A DNA stretch of 31,673 nucleotides from Seminavis robusta (taxonomy: Eukaryota; Bacillariophyta; Bacillariophyceae; Naviculales; Naviculaceae): contig CAICTM010001329.1 of the NCBI GenBank assembly GCA_903772945.1, positions 1-31,673 on the forward strand. The letters are read 5' to 3'. The first letter of the stretch is position 1, and every line of letters begins with the position of its first letter. The position numbers were made by a program, and so were the translations under genes. Under the pieces are notes generated by a model. It was not told where the DNA came from. It saw nothing but the letters and a program-made list of their open reading frames with translations, and ran no database searches. Positions 1 through 9,600 of the stretch are shown one piece after another.

Positions 1-614
1 GGGAGAGAGGGGAAAAGAGAGAGATAGTGTCTGTTCCGGCCTGATGAAAAATCCTGCTCGTCGTCGGAGTCTTGAAGAGCAGCGAAGGAGTTGGATGCAT
101 CTCCAGTGTGATACTGTTGTGATACATCGGAGGGGCGGTAGGAACTGTCGGAGCTCCTGGATTCAGATTGGCTGCTGCATGAGAGCAGGTCCTGTCTGTA
201 ACCGGGCGGTGACATGAGGTTGCAGATTGATCCAAGGGTGCCTGTGGTCGTCTTGGACGGTTCCTTCTTTTTGGACTTGCCCTTTCGGCCTCGAGATTTG
301 GAAGAGGTGACAGTAACAAACCCAGAGGAATCTGGAGTGCCGTCGGAGACCGGCGTGGTTGTAGGGACCGCGGCAGAGGATGCCATTGCTGTTGCAGGTG
401 CGAGCGCAGCAGGAGTCTGTCTGAGCACTCGGCGTTGTCGGACAGCCTTGCGGATTCCATGGGTGCCTTTGATGTGGCGCATGGATGGGTCTTCCGGGAA
501 GTCAGCCTCGTTTGGTGTCGCGAAACTGAGGTCAGTGTCGATATCGGCTCCAACATCGGAAGAAGGGTCGAGTTTGGAGTTGGGAATATCGGTTGGAGCG
601 CTAGCGAATCCGGT
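1..614 (-). CDS. Partial open frame running off the window edge; Ser/Thr/Lys-rich, probably retroelement gag/ORF1-like
   Basis: Reading the minus strand, a frame stays open from the codon after a TGA at 615-617 down to base 1, about 204 codons, so its end lies outside the window. The first ATG in frame is at 482 (reads SMRHIKGTHGIRKAVRQRR). Visible features are a Thr/Ser/Pro-rich linker, a basic cluster SKSRGRKGKSKKKEPSK near 245-295 and an acidic stretch SNSFAALQDSDDEQD near the edge. Codon use is regular and the composition is protein-like. No catalytic domain or zinc knuckle is visible. It lies downstream of the copia gag remnant on the same strand, so it may belong to that element or to a different retroelement. 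The family is not recognised. The upstream part of the same product may continue in another frame (reads EVPVTEAPIAEKPAVEPD just before 614), which would mean a frameshift. Confidence 0.4.
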
Positions 615-1479
615 TCAACAGCGGGTTTCTCCGCAATAGGTGCTTCTGTGACGGGTACTTCTTCCCGCTGTAAGGTTGGCCAAGAACTGTGCTGCAAGCT
701 TGGTGGCAGCTTAGCGTTGACGAAGAAGAGTAGTATCTCCAGGTTGCTGAACTGATGGTTTGGTGGAGCCATGAGTGTGCCAATCACAGGAGGTGTCAGT
801 AGGTTCTAGCTGTGCTTCCATGGCTGAGGAGAGCGCCGACGTGTCCAGAGATCGATGGGTTCATCGCACAAACTTGCGGTTCGAAGGTTTGGTACCCTTC
901 ATATCCTCTTGTATTTGCTGTTGGATTCGTATACAATAGCATCGTATTGGGAGTTCCGTAAGCAAACTGTGAGGAAGCCTGATCATTCGGAAGGAAGGAT
1001 TGTTTCATCCATCATCGAGTGCGGGATTGGAGGATCCGCATCGTTTGGGTACGTCGAGGAGGTTCAATTGTGTCGTCGTATCGCACGAGAGTTTTGTGTT
1101 TAGCTGTCCTCGGATCATCAGAGAAATATACGAAGGTTGCCAATCAGGGTCAATCCCTGCTCCGCTGAACAACATCTCGTGGAGTAGACTCGTATGGAGA
1201 GCGATCAACCTCGTTGAATCGTACCTCGCGTGTAGCCGTAATGGTCGACTGTGATAGGACGACGCGATATCACCGCAAGGACGTTGGCGTTGAATGCTCT
1301 TGTTGCACGCGAGCTGCAATAGGTCAGTGTCCGTCTTGTTGGACTTGTTTTGTGCGAGGACACTTCTATGTTGCCTGCTCTGGCGTGGTGCTGCCCACGT
1401 CGAGGAGTCGTGAGAGGTTGACTGAGCGGGATAGGGCGTGATTGCCCAGGAGTTGTGGTGACTACGTCGAACAGCTAGG
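615..1479 (-). other. Eroded stretch between copia gag and the left-edge open frame
   Basis: No frame is open across this segment on the minus strand. Short coding-like runs appear in alternating frames, for example SNKTDTDLLQLACNKSI near 1320 and VYFSDDPRTAKHKTLVRYDDT near 1100. Stops and frame changes separate them. I take it as decayed retroelement internal sequence, but no protease, integrase or reverse transcriptase motif can be pointed to. Confidence 0.3.
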
Positions 1480-2789
1480 TCAGCCGTGTATCAAGAATGC
1501 TCTTCTGCCCTGCTCGGAGATATTATTCCATGCCTCTTGATCCGACTTGGACAACGACCGCCATGTGGTGCGTTCATCATACCTTGCTGGACCACGGTGT
1601 CTGTTTGATGAGCTTGCAATAGGACTTCCACGGTGTACCATATCATGGGCGAATGCCTCATAGGTGTCGACAGGTTTCCGCTGTACCATCTCGAAAGGAA
1701 TTTCGTGTTGGTAGTGCGAGACGGGCGTTGCTTCGAGAGCGTGTAGAGTCGCATGATTTGCATTGTCATGGAGTTGTGCTTGCTCGAAAAGGGCCGCTCG
1801 GTACTGTCGAGAGTATACTGGGAGTGTCGCCTGCAGCTTTCTTGTCTGCATTGCGAGACGTCGTACGGGAGCGAGATTTGGTGCCTTGGAGATTGAGCTG
1901 TTCCAAGAAACGTGCCCCTGTTGTTCAGTGTATGGCTCATCGCTGATCTCATTGTACTGCCGAAAATGTTCGAGGAAGTTGGAGATGAAACCAGCTTGGG
2001 ACCCTCTCCAGTGCCTTCTGCGATATCGGCGAGGTGAGATAACACGAAATCTTATACCGAGCGCAGGGTGCGAACATGGACTTGGAGTAATATCGTCAAT
2101 TGCCTTCCAGATCGCGCGAGTTGTCCTGCTGGTTTCGTTGGCAAGGACGACAGATCTTGCCTGTGCTTTAGGAAGATGTCTTCGAAGGTCTTGTACATCC
2201 ATTCTCGTTTTTTCTCGTCTAGTTCGACGTTGTGACCGTGAATCAGAATCAATGAGGTTGGAGAGACCTTGAGACTTGAGCGTGTTGAGAAAATTCTTCC
2301 TCCATTTGATGAAGACTGATTCATCGCGAAACTCTCTGAACTTTGAGCGGACGGGCTTATTGTTCTTTCCAAAGTGCGATTGCACGTTCCCCATCGGTCA
2401 TCGTGCATCGCTGCGTCTCATTTGTTGCATGGACGATTTCGCCGTGTGGCTGGAAGAGCCAACTCTGAAAGCGTCGAGTGCGTCGGCCGTAGTGTTACGA
2501 CGCGGATGGGTGCCTTCCTCCTGGACGACCAATTGTGATACATCTGTATCGCGCGAGCAGTAGTTTCTTCCTGTTGAGAGTACTGGTCTGCATTGCCGTT
2601 GGTGTCGTTGGAAGCTTGGAGATCCATAATTCATCTTTGGTGTGAGAAGTAGGAGATCCATCCATTCCGTCGATTCCTTGTTCAGACAGTGCGATGCGCA
2701 TGTTGAGATGCAGTGTACCCTGGGGTGGAAGCATCTTCGCCGCATAGGGTGCATAGGACATGCTTGAGCTTGGCTGCTTCATCGGCCAT
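1480..2789 (-). pseudogene. Degenerate Ty1/copia-type gag (diatom family)
   Basis: The minus strand opens with MADEAAKLKHVLCTLCGED at 2789, which matches the N-terminus I know from diatom copia gag proteins. It then breaks into other frames. The longest piece (2394-1480, 304 codons) contains FREFRDESVFIKWRKNFLN, a gag-like core segment, and ends with WRSLSKSDQEAWNNISEQG, the characteristic tryptophan-rich tail of these gags. At least two frame changes separate the N-terminal piece from the core, and an alternative frame (2045-1491) overlaps the C-terminal half, so the gene is broken. No LTR pair was located around it. The assignment rests on motif memory, not on a database search. Confidence 0.6.
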
Positions 2790-2799
2790 CTTGATGAAG

Positions 2800-3790
2800 G
2801 TGTGGCAGTGCGTAACTGCGACTAGTTAATCTACTAACGTGGGGAAATACTACTTGAATAGAGGGATCTTGTAGAGGTAGCTACCACCCGACGAGATCAA
2901 CTGCAACTATTCAAGACGAGTGCAAGGTAAATGCAAAGTTCGCTTCTTAGTAATTCATAATCTGTGTTGTGAGCTTTGATTGATGCGATCAGTAACGCTA
3001 GTTGTAGCGTGTTGGATCAATACATCGTGGTAGTTGATACGGAAGTCAACGTGGTATTTGCGGGAAACGGTTCGTTGGCAGGATGCTTTACTCCTGTCGA
3101 ATACTCCAATTTACCGTGTCCTTTGGTTTCGTTGAGAACGTGTTCTTGCCAGCGTTCTCTGTTCCATCGTGTTGACTCATAAAACATGACCCAATCTACT
3201 CACGGATACTCTGAGTCGTGGGAGGAACTGTAACGCTTTCACTATGCAGTATTCACTCCCCCAGGAACGGTGAAGAATTCCTGGGACTATGGTGGAACGA
3301 GTGTTTGCGAGTGATATTTACATACGTGGTGAAGACTGTGTTCTTCGGGCGAACTGACTGTCGAGTACTAGTACGGAAGTTGGGCATACTAGTACGTGTT
3401 CTTCTCTTAACTCACGAACTGTTGCATAGAGAGCCATTCTGAAGGACTTAGATGTTGGTCACTAGATATCTGGCGAAGGGTACTCCCCCATAGTCTACGG
3501 TATTATCTAAGCAGAACGTCATATACTATTTATGAGTGAGACTTGACTGATCTCACCGATTGGAGGTGAACTTCTCCCCCCAAGTCTTAACAAAGATTGT
3601 GGTACGAGTTACGAGGAATTAAGACTACACTTCCCCGGAACTGTGTGGATGCTATCGGAGCAGGGGGTTAATCACGGGGCAACCTTGCTAATTATGTGTC
3701 GGGACTCTCTAGCCCTGTAGTGTAGGAACCACAGACTTGTAGAATGCATGAGAGTACTTATGGGCTATTGAACTAGAGCATACTTACTAG
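2800..3790. other. Gene-poor stretch
   Basis: No convincing coding frame exceeds about 75 codons on either strand. It may contain the leader and LTR of the copia remnant, since it lies just 5' of the gag on the minus strand, but I could not define LTR ends. A palindromic octamer TACTAGTA occurs twice near 3366 and 3387. Confidence 0.3.
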
Positions 3791-3793
3791 CGC

Positions 3794-5290
3794 CATGCCG
3801 ACATGTGAGTTTTGTGGAGGTGGAAGTGAGAATCCCATACTACTACCAGAAGTACAGTACTTGACTGGGGATCGAACTACAAGCCTCCACACCTTGGCTC
3901 TACTGTGGATGACCGAGGGAATCACTAAGTAGGGCTGACTGTTAATCCAGTAACTTCTGTAAAATGTGTTTCTTGCTCGGTGAGAGTGGAGGCAATTATT
4001 GGGCTTATCAAGCTCAAGTTTATCGCTGCAGGATAAAGGATTTGAGCGAAGGACGAGGCACTGCAGATTTGAGAAAGAAAATGGAGGATCTGAACAAAAT
4101 TGTGTCACCCCATGCCATGGAAAGAATCTTCCACAATCTTTATGAAGCCCGGTTGCAAGAAAACGAGAAGAGTTGCACTGGAACTGATAGCGGGACAGGC
4201 CAAATTTGGCAGTCCGTATTGAGGCCAGAGGTGGGTACAGGGATTTCCAAACAGCCGAGAACTGCAAATACCTTAGAGTGAAGGTTGTCGAGTAAGTAGT
4301 GACATCCATGCATCCCATTGCTGTTTTGTTCGACATGATGCAAACTAAGTATATCACATACTTCTCTGGTCTGCCAGGTTCCTCCAGAAGAGTATTTTTC
4401 CGGCTGGTTTCCGGTTCTTTAACTCTACAATGGAGGGTTACATGGATTACATCATTGATCCAATCATTGAGACTGCATTGGGTGTGACTGACAGTGTTTT
4501 CCGCATGGAGCTCCGGCCATTGGTTTCTAAGATACCACAAGAGGCCAGGGATGTCACCGTGAACAACAAGAAATCCCCTTTCCGCGACTACCTAAAGAGA
4601 TGTAAGTGCCCCGGCCACATTTATTGTATTGAACTAATGAACTCACTCAGTGTTGCATTCTACTGCTTCTACACCTTTCATATAGACTTGATGAATCAAG
4701 CCGGTCCTGAGAGTATACAAGATGTCGACATTCTAACCATGACACGCATTCAGTTGGCCTTTGAAAAAGGTCCCTCAATTGGGTCAAGTTGCCAAGTATC
4801 CCAAGGCGACAGCCATTGGTGCGCTCCGTTTCTTCTACCAGTGGGCCTTTTCGCTATGTGTCCCAAGCTGAAGAAATCCCAAGATAAGTATTCCTGAAAA
4901 TTCCTTGGACCAGAGCAATGGTGCTGCGAGGCAGCAACGGCAGCCACCTTAATCGACGTGGCAGCAAAAAAAGACAACATCGTTCACAACCTGAGCCTAC
5001 AGCAGAAGAACCAAAACAACGGTATCAAAGAAAAAAAGAAGAAAACCAAGAAGATGATCACTAAAGGCATGTGGCCCGAATTGACTAATAAGTTTAGTGA
5101 CTACTGCAAGAAGTTTAGTGAGATGTTGAAGGATCCACAGCAGTTTGATTTGCTCAAGAAATGGGAGAATAAGCTTGGCATTTACCAATCAACCCACAAA
5201 ACAACCCATGCGATGCAGCGAGCAGCTGCAGGCCCACAATGTGTTGCGCAGAAAACTGCTGCCAAGGATGCATGCCACATAAACAAGAGG
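3794..5290 (+). other. Unresolved coding-like remnants, possibly a decayed or multi-exon gene
   Basis: Several plus-strand pieces look protein-like but do not form one frame. A piece from 3794 reads MPTCEFCGGGSENPILLPE; 3964-4281 (105 codons) contains a helical charged segment around DLNKIVSPHAMERIFHNLYE; 4430-4897 (155 codons) reads MEGYMDYIIDPIIETALGV. That last piece can be joined across a possible 84-nt GT-AG intron (4602-4685) without changing frame. A lysine-rich piece (4958-5359) follows. The frame of best composition shifts near 4760. No family is recognised. Because a gypsy integrase tail follows directly, this may be mobile-element cargo or an unrelated decayed gene. Confidence 0.25.
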
Positions 5291-5382
5291 GTGAGTTCCA
5301 TTGCGAGTCCCAATGATTGTTCATGCAATTCATGGCAGCTTGCTTTGCTTCCTGGCTGATCGTTCCCTACTAACCTCATCAA

Positions 5383-5574
5383 TACAATGCCAACGATACT
5401 GTGATGATTCAACAGTATCAGCACCGCAAGTACGGTCAGCCAAAGTACAAAGGTCCTTACAACATAGACCGAGTCAATGACAATGACACTGTACAGCTCC
5501 GACATGCTACCGCTAATGGCGGCACAGTCTACCAGAATTGAAACATAAGGTATCTACACCCATACAAGGCTTGA
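5383..5574 (+). pseudogene. Ty3/gypsy integrase C-terminal remnant
   Basis: The plus-strand frame reads YNANDTVMIQQYQHRKYGQ followed by PKYKGPYNIDRVNDNDTVQL and, after an interruption, NIRYLHPYKA and a stop at 5572-5574. The order K-Y-G, K-G-P-Y, V-N-D-N-x-T-V, N-I-R, P-Y-K is the conserved C-terminal module of chromovirus-like integrases, where GPY/F is the named motif. An in-frame TGA at 5539-5541 sits where a tryptophan is usual before NIR, consistent with a TGG to TGA change. No integrase core or reverse transcriptase is visible upstream, so this is the tail end of a decayed element. Confidence 0.65.
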
Positions 5575-6130
5575 TCCCCTTGTAGGATTGCCATCGTGCG
5601 CTGCACATGTCTACATCCAACCTCCGGAGAGTGCCCCAGCACTTTAAATCATATGTTCTCCTTGTCCGACTGCTGTCGTGCCTTCTGTGACCGCTGTCAG
5701 GGGGCGAATGCAATACACGGCTCTTAGCCTTATTCGCGACTCGATCCTAGATAAGGTTTGAGTTCAACTCATGACGTAGTCTTTCGCGAATAGTCATTGA
5801 GACAGAGTTCTCATGTCTGCTAGTCATACTAGGTTGTCGATGAAACATCGCTCTAGATATTTAGCTGGCGTGGAGAGCTTCCACGCTACTAGACAGCTAC
5901 TAGCTGAAGTTTCCACGCGTTCTGGAATTGGATCGTGGAGTACGTAGATTCTCTGCTATAATCTATGATATCACACTTCCAGGCCTCCCGCGGGAGACCT
6001 GCTCAATGAGCTTCACGACGAAGCTAAAAGCTAGGCAGATATCTTTTGATTGTTTGATTGTTTTGATTATCTAGAGTTTAGAATTGTGAGATTAGAAAGA
6101 CAGGAAAACTAATTGAAAGTGAGGGCTTGG
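5575..6130. other. Non-coding stretch after the gypsy tail, possible LTR relic
   Basis: No gene is seen. The position directly 3' of the integrase tail is where a 3' LTR would lie. The sequence has short inverted motifs (for example GCGTGGAGAGCTTCCACGC around 5870) and a TTTGATTG-type repeat near 6047-6070. No second copy occurs in the window, so LTR status cannot be shown. Confidence 0.25.
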
Positions 6131-6299
6131 ATAGACCTTGGATCTGGTCGTCGAGAACCTTATCCATCCTCTTGTCTACTGTGGCTACAGGAGATTCCGT
6201 ACGATCAAAGATCGTAAACTGGCAACTGCTGGAGTTGAGCGTAGGATGTGTACAAGACACCCCTGCCTCCCAGGCAGAATTCCTCTAAAAGCGGCAGCA

Positions 6300-6450
6300 A
6301 ATCTCACAGAATACAAGTGCTGTAGCAATGAGGGTTGCAAACTGCTGGTGGCGGAAAACCATGCAACAGTTTGTGATGGAGTTCCCTGTGTGGTTGTGAT
6401 TGTGTTCCCTGCCGTTGGTCAAAATACAACCTTGTGAAAGAGCACCACCA
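6300..6450 (+). pseudogene. Relic of an LRR-protein C-terminal cysteine module
   Basis: One plus frame reads LTEYKCCSNEGCKLL and then ENHATVCDGVPC. After a one-base frame change the neighbouring frame reads LCGCDCVPCRW. The LRR fragment at 13926-14231 ends ELKCFGGQCYQ, then SLCGCDCVPCPGLN, and the DNA around TGTGGTTGTGA(T/C)TGTGTTCC is almost identical in the two places. I infer a decayed copy of the same 3' exon. Nothing recognisable as LRR repeats remains upstream. Confidence 0.5.
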
Positions 6451-6627
6451 GCATGGCGACCTTCTATTCTGACTAAGCAGTATACTATCAGCCCCAAACA
6501 ATCATCATATAATCTCGTTGCTGGATGTGAATGCACCTGGCTCTTAAGACTACCGTATAGTTGCTGAGGAATGCCATGTTGGATGCTGCCGTGCCGTACC
6601 CTCACTATCCTCACTAGTCCCTTCGCT

Positions 6628-9600
6628 TCACACGCGCTTCATGGATACGGAACCGGTGCCACCACCTTGTCTTCCCTTGTTCTGCTTTTCCATCATCTCC
6701 GCCAAAGCATGCTCCCCACACTTGACCCATTCTTCTCTATTCGCCTGAGCATTTTTGACATACTCATCTCCGTACACCCCAAAGACGCCACTCTCTTGCA
6801 GCTTCTTCGCAAGGGGAATGATGTAAAAATCAAAGAAACCTGCCATGGTTAGCAAGCCAAGCAAGAAAAGTGGTCAGAAGCATGAAATCACTGAGGGGGT
6901 CCGTGAGTCGTCGAAGGCAGTTGCTCCCGCCAAGTTTGCTCTCACCAATTTCTCCTTTATACCACCCTTTGCTTGGGTCCTTCTCTGCTCTCCCTTCCTT
7001 GTAGGCTTTGTAGCACTCTTGGAAGAAGCGCTCATTCCTGTGTACATCAGAAGAGATGTAACTGCTTTGAGTAAACTGTGTCGGAACCAACCGCAAAACG
7101 ATTACTCAATAGCTGACTTACCATTTTCTGTACACATGCCACTGCTGCATCTGAAAACGAAGAACAAGGCAAAAATACGTGAACCAAAGGCACCCCACAA
7201 AGTCTCGTTTTCGAAAGGAAAACCAGCAGCTTGCCGACTTACTGTATGTCCAATGTCGCTTGCCTGTATGATGTGCTCAATCTGAAAAGAAAAAGGTTCA
7301 AGCAGTGAGCATCGTAGACACATGTAGGAGAGAGAAACAACCAGGTACAGGAGGCACTTACCACAATCGTGGCTTTCCTGTTGACTGCCTTCTCCTCTTC
7401 TTCTGCAATTTGCCCACTGAAAGCAGTGTCCCATCGATTGTTGCGGAGTTGCTTGAGCGCCTTGTCGACGATATCCGTCTACATGGGATGAAGAAACGTG
7501 AGAACAGAAAGATTGTCAGATGCCGCTATTCTTGGACAACAAGATAAGGAGAGAGCAAAGGAACTTCGGCTGCACGGAACTCACCGCCATGACACAATTG
7601 ATTACCAGCTGTCGAAAGCGGGTGATTTCATCCTCTGTTTGCGCAATGGTGTGACGCAACTCGCTGAACTTGGGGTTCATAAACAAATTCCAAGCCAACG
7701 CCACCGAGTTCTGCTCAGCAACACCTTCGTCGTCGTCATCACAGTTTTGTGTTGTTGCATGGTGAGATAAAGGTTGGAAGAGAAAGCAAAGTCAGGCAGC
7801 CATTGACAACTTTGCCCTACTTACTTCGACCTTTGTATCTGGCCGCGATTTCCTGGTTCTCCTTCACCAACTGCGTATTCGGGACACCTTGGTGTGCCGT
7901 GTCATGGATCAATGCACTGAAGTTGCAAACACAGAGCTGAGCACCGTTTCCTGAAGCATCACATGGAGGAGCAAAATCTCTTGGACGTACCTGAAGATGA
8001 TAGCAAGTTGAGTGACTGGATCCGACGCAATACCGAATGAACACTCGTGGAGAGACATGTTGCTCTGTTCCTCGTTGTCTCGGTTGGTTGCGCCCTGCCC
8101 TTCCATTGGCACAGCCTTGATTCGCGTTAGCAGCCTAACCACCGAGAGAGTGACATGACTTGCGTGCTGCATGGGATACAATAATCAAAAGGTTAGGCAC
8201 CGAACAAAAGGATTAACATTGAAATAAATGATAGCACTGTACCCACCTGGAAGTTGTGAAATGGGACGTCGTTGTCATACATCTGTGCGATCTCAGTGAC
8301 GAAGGCTCGTAGTTGCAGCATTACATCAGGAGGAAGGGCCGCACCCTGTCGTTCCTTCATGCGTCGTACAGTATCGACATTGAACTTGGGAAGGGATACG
8401 ACTTCTTCTACTTCATCAATAATAGTCCCTGCCTCACTTGCTGCGGCCAAGTGGGAGAAGTCTGTTTGTGTCGTATTGCCATGGTGTGTGTGTCTGGCTG
8501 CAACAATCTCTCGAAGGACACGAGCCAACACGTCCACGTTCCATTCAATCAGACTCCCCAAACCCTTGTTGGAGACACCACTTTCTGGCGCTGCCGCAAC
8601 AGGCTCGGAGCCAGGTACGATGGGCTCCCCAATCCAATATGATACAATCTCATTTCCCCCATCAATTGGTACCGTTCCGTGAAGAAACAGATCAGCCTCT
8701 GGGTCTTGCTCCTTAAGGAGATCAGCAGACACCTCAGAACATTGTGCTCGTCCTGGGACAGCCGAGCTCTCCAATTTGGTTGCGATGTTGACAGGTTGGC
8801 CAAAGATTGAGTATCGGGGAGTTCTTGATCCAACCACATGAGACACCACCGTGCCAGAAGAAATTCCAATCCGTATGCTAACGTAACCTTTGGATGGGTC
8901 TCCTTCATCAACTAAAGTACATGCGGCTGCCTTGAGCGCATCTGTAGCAAATGCAGCAATGGAACGGACGTGATCATGTTGCTCCTCCGCCAAGTTTGTG
9001 GCGCACATGAAGCCATCATCCCCTGTCACCAGCCTGAAAACGTTGTGGAGATCACAAAGGTTTTCAAGCTTGCTATACAAACGGTCTAGCAAATTGGAAT
9101 GCTTTGTTGGGGAGAGGGTAGACTCAAGGGTTTCATGTCCCACGATGTTGCTGACAAGAACCGAAACATTCTCGTGGGTTTCAGGCTCCACCGTCCGCCC
9201 GTCTCGAATCGCAGCTGCAACATGTCTTGGGAACAGCTCCCAGAGCAATGCTTGACCTCTGCCGCCATCTTGGGTGATACTTGCAAGTTTCTCATCGATT
9301 TCGCTGGCCGTGGGACGCCCTTCAGGCTCTTCGAAGCAAGCCTCCATTAAACCAGCAACCTGCATGGGACAACGCGAAGGAATGGATGGACATTTGTTGA
9401 CGAGGGGATCAATAATCTTGCGGAGCACTTCGTTGGGATCTTCTCCCTGGTATGGGTATTGCCGTTTGTATGCTTCAAAAAGGAAAACTCCAAAGGAGTA
9501 GATGTCGGACATCGTCGTATTGCCACTTGTTCCTCGAAGAAGCTCGGGCTGTATGGCATAAGGTTGTTCGAAAAGAATACGAACGAGGTCAGATGTGAAC

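Noticed and set aside
3870..3920. Sequence resembling a tRNA T-arm (GTTCGATCC on the minus strand)
   Set aside because: The T-stem does not pair and no acceptor or anticodon arm can be drawn, so neither a tRNA nor a primer-binding site is supported.
3773..4540. 255-codon minus-strand frame
   Set aside because: The composition is irregular, it has no motifs, and it overlaps plus-strand pieces with more protein-like content. Neither strand is convincing.
5575..6130. 3' LTR of the gypsy remnant
   Set aside because: No second copy, no TG..CA ends and no target-site duplication could be shown, so it is kept only as a possibility.
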